From Spirochaetaceae bacterium (GTDB taxonomy: Bacteria; Spirochaetota; Spirochaetia; Spirochaetales_E; Spirochaetaceae_B): 10,462 nucleotides of DNA. The stretch spans positions 1 to 10,462 of the forward strand of contig QKJO01000150.1 of NCBI GenBank assembly GCA_003249275.1, read 5' to 3'. This document shows positions 5,570-10,462 of this stretch, in pieces. The position numbers and the translations under genes are program-made. How positions within the stretch are numbered: position 1 is the first letter of the stretch; every line of letters begins with the position of its first letter. The notes below the pieces were generated by a model. It was not told the DNA's origin. It searched no databases and worked only from the letters and a program-made list of their open reading frames with translations.

Positions 5570-7693
5570 ATGCTTAAAAACAAACTGATTATCCTGCTGC
5601 TGGCCCTGACAGCCATGAATCTTGCGGCTCAAAATAATAGAATCATCATTGACTCGGGACATAACAGCGCCGTGGCGGCTCTGGGAATCCATGAGGAGAC
5701 CGGCAGAATGATCTCTGCCGATGAGACCGGACTGATCAAGGTCTGGGATCTGAACGCCAATAAACTGGAATATCAGATCGATACGGGATTGAGAGGTTCT
5801 CTGGAGATTAAAATTCATCCATTGAAAAATGAGATTGCCGTACTGACGACAAGACCGGGTTTCACGGGACTGTCCGTGTGGGACTGGAAGACAGGGCGTA
5901 ATCTGTTTACCAAGACACTGCCCAACAGGCCCGTTCAGTTTGATTATTCCGGCAGCGGCAAATATATATTTATCGTACAGGTCGGCAATCCCAGTATCAT
6001 CCTCTATGACAGCATCAGCGGACGGGAATTTTCCTACCTCAGACGGATGAGCGGCCTCTTCAGCTATGCCTACATCGGGTCCACAGAAGCCACGATCATG
6101 ACCTACAGCAACTCCGGTTACTTCCGGTATTACGATATCCGCACCGCATCTCTCAAAAATGAGTCGTCCACGATGGAGGATCTGAAGGATATCACCGTAC
6201 TTCAGACAGAAGGAAAACGGTATATCATTGCCAGAAAAGACAATTCTCTCTTCCTGATCGACCGTCTCAGCGGGGAAGTCAGGGATGCTCTCACCCAGCC
6301 GGATATGGTCAATTTCTCCATTGATCAGAAAAGCGGAGTGGTAACAACGGCCACATCCTCCGATACGGGCCGTTTGAAGATGTCCTACAGTTCCACGGAG
6401 GGAGCCCGTTTTTCTCCCCTTTCCGCCTCTGATTACCTCAACAGGATGACCGGTAACCCGTCAGTCTCGGATCCGGGGTTTTTCAGACTGACTGACTCTC
6501 TGAGATCACTCCTGGCTGTTAACAACAGGGTGTTTCTTTCAGACAACGGTGGAACGATCTGGGAAATGAACAGAACATCACTGAAACCGGAAGTCTTCAA
6601 AAAGAGCATTCTTTCCGATATCAGGGATATCAGCATCACCGGAAAAAATCTGTATCTTCTGACAAAAGATGAAATTGCCGTTTTGAACAGCAATTTCTTT
6701 GAACGTTCTGAGCAGAACCTCAGTCGTCTGTCCGACTTTAATATAAGGATTGAAAAGAATCCCCTTCCCGGAGAATCCTATATGGAATCCTACGATCTGG
6801 ACAGGCTTCTGATCTGGTCTTCCGAAAATAACGGTTACGGTTATGTTCTTTACAATCCCGAAGCCGGCCAGGTGCTGAACAGCAACAACAATTATAAATC
6901 GGCCCTCAGACAGATCCATATCAGAAATAATCAGATACTGGCTCTGGAAAGCAGCGGCGAGGCGTCACTGAACAATCTACACACGGGTATAAGAGAATTC
7001 AATTTCTCCGCCCTGGGAATGGTCAGCCTGAATTTTATAGACAACGATACTCTGATGGCGGGAAAATCACTTATGAGGACTGGTACCAATCCCCTCATTA
7101 CCGTGCAGGCGGGTACAGGTGAAATTACACCCTTCAATGACAACCGTTTCCTGGTGCATAATATCATCAGTCCTGAAAAGGGCAGCAGCATCTATACAAT
7201 CGGATTGAAACAGAACGGCGACGGTTCCATTGAAACGCAGATCCGAAGCCATCAGAAAACAGATCCTTCCCTCGAAACCGTTCTCTACACCATAGACGGA
7301 GAGTGGATCAATTCGATTCTGACCGTCGATACCTCTTCCTTCACACCTACCCTCTACGGCAGCATCAACGGAAGAGATATTTTCAGACTCAGAGGTTCAC
7401 AAAGAAAAGAGTGGAGTTATGACAAGAACATAAAGAACATCTTCTATCATGATTCGCTTCTCTACATTCTCAACAGCGATGGATCCCTGACTCTTTTTGA
7501 TACTCTGAAGGGAAAAAAGCTTGTTGATTACTTTCTGCTGGAAGACAACAACTGGATTGCCCTGCCCGAGCAGAGCAGTGATGAACCCGTTATCAACAAC
7601 AGGGATGTCAAATCTGTCATCAACAGCTATTCCAAGACAACGGGAAGACCTGTTGCCTCCACTTTTAAAGTGATGTCGGTGCAGAACAACTAG
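5570..7693 (+). CDS. exported WD40-like beta-propeller protein of unknown function
   Basis: The 707-residue product starts with a clear signal peptide: Lys at 3 and 5, a hydrophobic core (residues 6-19) and a likely cleavage near LAAQ (18-21). There is no lipobox cysteine. The first repeat is WD40-like, with GH at 30-31 and GLIKVWD at 54-60. Further strand-turn units end in SVWDWKTG (102-109), IILYDSISG (143-151), FRYYDIRT (185-192) and LFLIDRLSG (227-235). Weaker blade-like repeats continue to SLTLFDTLKGKK (639-650), so one or two propellers may be present. DNNWIALPE (659-667) resembles the W-containing segment found after propellers in some bacterial WD40 proteins. I see no enzyme motif. 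A periplasmic scaffold or interaction role is the likely inference. It begins 3 nt after rseP, with AAGGA (5557-5561) inside the end of rseP, so it is coupled to the protease. I do not recognise a named family member. Confidence 0.8.
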   Translation: MLKNKLIILLLALTAMNLAAQNNRIIIDSGHNSAVAALGIHEETGRMISADETGLIKVWDLNANKLEYQIDTGLRGSLEIKIHPLKNEIAVLTTRPGFTGLSVWDWKTGRNLFTKTLPNRPVQFDYSGSGKYIFIVQVGNPSIILYDSISGREFSYLRRMSGLFSYAYIGSTEATIMTYSNSGYFRYYDIRTASLKNESSTMEDLKDITVLQTEGKRYIIARKDNSLFLIDRLSGEVRDALTQPDMVNFSIDQKSGVVTTATSSDTGRLKMSYSSTEGARFSPLSASDYLNRMTGNPSVSDPGFFRLTDSLRSLLAVNNRVFLSDNGGTIWEMNRTSLKPEVFKKSILSDIRDISITGKNLYLLTKDEIAVLNSNFFERSEQNLSRLSDFNIRIEKNPLPGESYMESYDLDRLLIWSSENNGYGYVLYNPEAGQVLNSNNNYKSALRQIHIRNNQILALESSGEASLNNLHTGIREFNFSALGMVSLNFIDNDTLMAGKSLMRTGTNPLITVQAGTGEITPFNDNRFLVHNIISPEKGSSIYTIGLKQNGDGSIETQIRSHQKTDPSLETVLYTIDGEWINSILTVDTSSFTPTLYGSINGRDIFRLRGSQRKEWSYDKNIKNIFYHDSLLYILNSDGSLTLFDTLKGKKLVDYFLLEDNNWIALPEQSSDEPVINNRDVKSVINSYSKTTGRPVASTFKVMSVQNN

Positions 7694-7706
7694 GGTATAA
7701 ATAAAA

Positions 7707-7728
7707 AGCCCCTCCAGACAGAGGGGCT
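7707..7728. terminator. bidirectional terminator between the convergent clusters
   Basis: The arms AGCCCCTC (7707-7714) and GAGGGGCT (7721-7728) pair perfectly around a CAGACA loop, 13 nt after the propeller-gene stop and 19 nt after the end of the minus-strand ComFB-like gene. Read on the minus strand the stem is followed by TTTTTATTTA, a good U-tract. Read on the plus strand it is followed by ATTTCTC, a weaker one. It therefore probably ends both transcripts, more efficiently the leftward one. Confidence 0.85.
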
Positions 7729-7747
7729 ATTTCTCAGATATTCAGAA

Positions 7748-8047
7748 TCAGGACTTGCTGTGAAGCGGATTCTGACTGATCTTCTCGATTGAAGTTCTGA
7801 CAACAGATTCGATATCATCGATTAGTTTTTCCGTCTGGACCCTTGTAAAAAGACTTCCCAGAAGAGAAACCGTATACTTCGGTTTGATCTGATTCAGGGC
7901 GAAACAGGCCATATCCTGAACACAATCCATACATTTGCAGATATCTTCATCCGGTATCAGGGCAAGCTGTTTTTCGAGTTCGCTGTAGGCAACTTCCTCG
8001 ACCTCATTTTTGATCTCATCCAGTCTGTATTCTTCAATAAAGTTCAT
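7748..8047 (-). CDS. ComFB-like small protein (late-competence ComFB domain)
   Basis: This is a 99-residue soluble protein from the ATG at 8047. A longer reading from 8083 would add 12 residues inside dnaB and is unlikely, because a ribosome binding site sits 5 nt before the 8047 start. The core motif CKCMDCVQDMACFALN (residues 37-52), followed by QIKPKYTVSLLGS, matches the ComFB pattern: clustered cysteines, a D-[IM]-x-[AC]-x-ALN helix and a P-[RK]-Y turn. Cysteines are at 37, 39, 42 and 48. The N-terminal NEVEEVAYSELEKQL helix and C-terminal IESVVRTSIEKISQNP helix also fit. ComFB was named from the Bacillus comF operon; relatives in cyanobacteria have been reported, as I recall, to bind cyclic dinucleotides. 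A cyclic-dinucleotide or regulatory role here is inference. It lies 10 nt after dnaB and is probably co-transcribed. Confidence 0.75.
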   Translation of the reverse strand: MNFIEEYRLDEIKNEVEEVAYSELEKQLALIPDEDICKCMDCVQDMACFALNQIKPKYTVSLLGSLFTRVQTEKLIDDIESVVRTSIEKISQNPLHSKS

Positions 8048-8052
8048 TGAGT

Positions 8053-8059
8053 CTCCCTT
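8053..8059 (-). promoter_or_regulatory. ribosome binding site of the ComFB-like gene, overlapping the dnaB stop
   Basis: On the minus strand the junction reads TAAGGGAGACTCAATG. AAGGGAG shares two bases with the dnaB TAA stop and lies 5 nt before the ATG at 8047. This fixes the short start and suggests that ribosomes finishing dnaB reinitiate on the small gene. Confidence 0.7.
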
Positions 8060-9398
8060 AATTGCCGTAAGCCAATGGTACAAATTTTGTAAAATGGGGT
8101 ATAAATGCCATTTTCACAACACCGACAGGACCATTTCTCTGTTTGGCAATTATAAGTTCTGTCTCTATATTTTCAGGGGTTCCTTCATGATTGTCAATCC
8201 CTCTGTCTCTGTGAAGAAACATGACCATGTCCGCATCCTGCTCGATGGCTCCCGACTCCCGGAGGTCCGCCAGACCGGGCGCTTTACCCTCGGTCTGTCT
8301 TCCGACCTGTGACAGCGCCACAATAGGAATATCCAGCTCACGGGCAAGGGCTTTCAGAGAACGGCTGACTTCCGCCATCTGTTCATGCCTGGGTATTCGT
8401 TTGTCTTCAAAGGTGATCAGACCAAGATAGTCCACAAATATGATCTTCACATCGAATTTGCTGACCATCCGTCTGGCCTGGGCTCTCAGATCCAGCAGCT
8501 TCATATTGGGTGTATCATCGATCCACAGGGGGGCATCATAGATACTGCTGGCGGCATCTGTCAGGCTGTTGAAGTCGGAAGGCTTGAGAAGTCCCGTTCG
8601 TATTTTATTCGAGTTGATATTGGCCTGCAGTGACAATAGTCTCTGCATGACCGAAAGAGTCGTCATTTCAAGGGTGAAGAACCCGCAGTTGATCTTGCTT
8701 TTAATGGCGATATTGGCGGCAAGGGTGAGGGCAAAAGCGGTCTTTCCGACCGATGGTCTTGCACCGATGACAACCATTTCCGATTTCTGGAATCCCGTCG
8801 TCATCGCATCGAGATCATCGAATCCGGAGGGAATACCTGTAAAATCACCCTTCTGGGAATACCGCTGCTCAATGGCGTAAATGGCTTCCTTGATCACATC
8901 ACCGGCGGATTTAATGGAATCCACGGATCTCTGGTCATTGATATCGAATACCTGACGTTCCACATTTTCAAGGATTTCGGATGTATCTTTTGAGTCATCG
9001 TGAGCCTGGGCATGGATATCGGCACTGATGTTCAGAAGCTTCCTTCTGATGCTGCACTCCTGGACGATCCGGGAGTAATACTCGATATTGGCAGTGGTCG
9101 GTACGGAAGAAGTCAGGCTGGAGACATAGGCAACGCCTCCCGCCTTTTCGAGAAGAGCTTCCGATTTCAGCTCTTCAATAAGGGTCAGCAGGTCAACCCC
9201 GCTTCCCCTTCTTTCCAGCTGTTCGATAGCATTGAAAATATGCTGATGAGCTGTTCTGAAAAAATCACCGACCCCCAGATAAACTCTGACAGTATCCAGG
9301 GCATCGAGTGAAAAGTTGATGAGAAGAGCCCCCAGAACGGCAGATTCAGCATCTTCGTTATAGGGGGGAACTCTGTCTTTCAGGGAACCTGAATCCAT
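8058..9398 (-). CDS. dnaB: replicative DNA helicase DnaB
   Basis: DnaB is the hexameric 5'-3' helicase that unwinds the replication fork and recruits primase. The 446-residue protein begins with the family-typical LKDRVPPYNEDAESAVLGALL (split: LKDRVPPYN at 6-14, AESAVLGALL at 17-26). The N-terminal primase-interacting domain spans about 10-110, with a linker to about 170. The RecA-like core has Walker A GARPSVGKT (212-220), FFTLEM (240-245, usually SLEM, with the catalytic Glu244 kept), Walker B IIFVDYLGL (319-327), ALSQVGRQTE (361-370), DLRESGAIEQDADMVMF (378-394) and IIAKQRNGPVG (416-426). No intein interrupts the motifs. The start is 12 nt after the rplI stop with AGGAG just 3 nt before the ATG, rather close. 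Gene order rplI-dnaB is widely conserved. Confidence 0.98.
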   Translation of the reverse strand: MDSGSLKDRVPPYNEDAESAVLGALLINFSLDALDTVRVYLGVGDFFRTAHQHIFNAIEQLERRGSGVDLLTLIEELKSEALLEKAGGVAYVSSLTSSVPTTANIEYYSRIVQECSIRRKLLNISADIHAQAHDDSKDTSEILENVERQVFDINDQRSVDSIKSAGDVIKEAIYAIEQRYSQKGDFTGIPSGFDDLDAMTTGFQKSEMVVIGARPSVGKTAFALTLAANIAIKSKINCGFFTLEMTTLSVMQRLLSLQANINSNKIRTGLLKPSDFNSLTDAASSIYDAPLWIDDTPNMKLLDLRAQARRMVSKFDVKIIFVDYLGLITFEDKRIPRHEQMAEVSRSLKALARELDIPIVALSQVGRQTEGKAPGLADLRESGAIEQDADMVMFLHRDRGIDNHEGTPENIETELIIAKQRNGPVGVVKMAFIPHFTKFVPLAYGN

Positions 9399-9410
9399 AA
9401 GCTCCTGCGA

Positions 9411-9974
9411 TTACTCTTCTGACTCATCGGCGGCTGAATCATCTGCTTCAGCAGGTTCTTCAACAGCAACTTCCTTTACGGCAGGGGCAGCCTCTTCACG
9501 GGGCGCTCTTGCTTCAGATCCTTCAGGCTGTACTCCGACAACATTGACCTTGAGGTCAGCTGTTTCTCCGCCGTACAGTTTGATTTTTACGGTTGCCGCA
9601 CCGGTCATTTTCAGAGAGTTTCCGGCGATTTCCACCTTCTTTTTCTCAACAGTCAGACCGATCTTGCCCAGTTCTTCCACAATGGTTGCGGGAGTCACGG
9701 CACCGAAAAGTCTGCCTTTATCTCCGGCAGGCATTTCAATGACCAGTGTTTCACTGGAAAGACGGGCTTTGATGCCCATGGCGTCTTTTCTTTTCTCTTC
9801 TTTTCTTTTTTCGATAGAAACTTTTTTCTGCTCGAAAATATTCAGGTTGGCTTTGTTATAGGGAACAGCCATGTTCTTGGGAATCAGGAAATTTCTGGCG
9901 TAACCATCGGCAACAACCCGTACATCCCCTTCCTCACCAAGGTTTGAAATATCCTGATTCAATATAATCTTCAT
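9411..9974 (-). CDS. rplI: 50S ribosomal protein L9 with acidic C-terminal extension
   Basis: L9 binds 23S rRNA at the base of the L1 stalk and helps maintain reading-frame fidelity. The N-terminal domain carries the L9 signature from Gly13 through GYARNFLIPKNMAV (24-37). The long connecting helix is Lys/Glu-rich (about 41-75, EKRKEEKRKD at 55-64), and the C-terminal domain covers about 76-148 (GRLFGAVTPATI, 87-98). The usual length is about 148; this protein has 187. The extra residues 151-187 hold 14 Asp/Glu, 10 Ala and only three basic residues, so the tail is acidic and probably disordered. The start ATG has AAGGAG 7 nt upstream, formed by the last Lys and Glu codons of the preceding gene. 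It lies between the membrane-protein gene and dnaB. Confidence 0.97.
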   Translation of the reverse strand: MKIILNQDISNLGEEGDVRVVADGYARNFLIPKNMAVPYNKANLNIFEQKKVSIEKRKEEKRKDAMGIKARLSSETLVIEMPAGDKGRLFGAVTPATIVEELGKIGLTVEKKKVEIAGNSLKMTGAATVKIKLYGGETADLKVNVVGVQPEGSEARAPREEAAPAVKEVAVEEPAEADDSAADESEE

Positions 9975-9978
9975 GGAA

Positions 9979-10462
9979 TTACTCCTTGTCTAATAGTCTG
10001 TAATTTATCCAGAGTTCGGATACACCGAGCCCTGCACTTAATATCAGCAATACCAGATTGATACCCGGCATGGCAATCAGAAAACCTGCAGTCATGAGGA
10101 GTATGATCCTCAACTGCCTGGAAAGACCTCTTTTTTTCAGAAACTGCTGCAGCAGCTTCAGCCCCCGCAGAGCATAAGCTCCCGAAGCGATCAGCGTGGC
10201 ATTGGTAACGGCATAATAGGGAATCGTCCCCAGAAAATGCACACCCCGCAGCGCCAGCAGCTTGTTCAAAAGAAAAAAGGTCAGGGGCAGGAACAGAAAC
10301 CAAACCCAGACATCAGGAAGAAACCATTCCTCCGATTCCGCTCCGGTATCTCCGCCGGGTCTTCTCTTCATCAGCTGATTTCCCAGATACCGGGAAAAAA
10401 CAATGAAGAAGAAATACCATACAAAACCTGTACTGCCTGCAAAATCCTGCAGAATCAGAAAC
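9979..10462 (-). CDS. multi-pass membrane protein, DUF2232/YybS-like, 5' end outside the window
   Basis: The frame is open to the window edge, so only the C-terminal 160 residues are seen. An internal ATG at 10371 would give 130 residues but lacks a visible ribosome binding site and cuts off a membrane segment, so the gene very likely begins outside. Hydrophobic segments appear at about visible residues 12-24, 45-65, 72-92 and 115-145. WFLPD (near 46), then the polar-flanked ATNA-type region VTNATLIASGAYALRGLKLL and the C-terminal GLGVSELWINYR fit the layout of the DUF2232 (YybS) C-terminus, where a W-x-LP motif, a conserved Asn and a G-L-G-x-x-[DE] end motif occur. The position just upstream of rplI-dnaB, where DUF2232 genes are found in Bacillus and deltaproteobacteria as I recall, supports this. 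The molecular function of the family is not settled. Confidence 0.65.
   Translation of the reverse strand, partial: FLILQDFAGSTGFVWYFFFIVFSRYLGNQLMKRRPGGDTGAESEEWFLPDVWVWFLFLPLTFFLLNKLLALRGVHFLGTIPYYAVTNATLIASGAYALRGLKLLQQFLKKRGLSRQLRIILLMTAGFLIAMPGINLVLLILSAGLGVSELWINYRLLDKE
9982..9987 (-). promoter_or_regulatory. ribosome binding site of rplI within the upstream gene
   Basis: AAGGAG on the minus strand encodes the last two residues (Lys-Glu) of the upstream membrane protein, directly before its TAA stop, and sits 7 nt before the rplI ATG. Translation of the two genes is likely coupled. Confidence 0.75.

Noticed and set aside
7693..7702. GGTATAAATA after the propeller gene as a -10 promoter element
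   Set aside because: It forms the T-rich tail of the minus-strand terminator, and no gene starts downstream on the plus strand.
8048..8083. Longer start for the ComFB-like gene at 8083
   Set aside because: It would lie inside the dnaB 3' end, add residues not matching the family and ignore the good ribosome binding site before 8047.
9784..9812. 29-nt uninterrupted pyrimidine run on the plus strand
   Set aside because: It is explained by the Lys/Arg/Glu-rich connecting helix of L9 (EKRKEEKRKD) encoded on the other strand, so no triplex or regulatory role needs to be assumed.

Overview
The window is a compact bacterial housekeeping region made of two convergent gene clusters that meet at about 7.7 kb. 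The proteins look Gram-negative-like in envelope architecture: a site-2 protease of the RseP type and a secreted beta-propeller protein. Gene order plus family sequence suggest a spirochaete (Spirochaetales, free-living Spirochaeta/Oceanispirochaeta-like). That assignment is an inference from the rpsB-tsf-frr-uppS-cdsA-dxr-rseP order, which lacks pyrH as I recall for Treponema, and not from a database search.

The plus-strand cluster covers 1-7693. It opens with the last codons of an upstream gene, most likely rpsB. Then come tsf (elongation factor Ts), a 102-bp gap with a perfect 11-bp hairpin, and frr (ribosome recycling factor). The following run is tightly packed: uppS (undecaprenyl diphosphate synthase), cdsA (CDP-diacylglycerol synthase), dxr (DXP reductoisomerase), rseP (intramembrane protease) and a 707-residue exported WD40-like propeller protein of unknown function. 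Several junctions overlap by 1-4 nt or are only a few bases apart, so translational coupling is likely. Functionally the cluster joins translation (tsf, frr) to isoprenoid precursor supply (dxr), the lipid carrier for cell-wall synthesis (uppS), phospholipid synthesis (cdsA) and envelope proteolysis (rseP).

A short GC-rich hairpin at 7707-7728 separates the converging clusters. Its flanks make it a better terminator for the minus strand than for the plus strand.

The minus-strand cluster covers 10462-7748 and is transcribed leftward. It starts with a partial multi-pass membrane protein that runs off the window edge and looks like the DUF2232/YybS family. It continues with rplI (ribosomal protein L9, with an acidic C-terminal tail), dnaB (replicative helicase) and a 99-residue ComFB-like protein with a Cys-rich motif. 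The order membrane protein - rplI - dnaB is a conserved arrangement in many bacteria; the ComFB-like gene after dnaB is the accessory element here.

No stretch over 300 bp lacks a gene. I saw no tRNA, rRNA, CRISPR array, insertion sequence or prophage gene. The region reads as core genome. The points most worth a second look are the ComFB-like gene coupled to dnaB, the exported propeller protein coupled to rseP, the altered CdsA signature, the L9 tail and the hairpins replacing pyrH.
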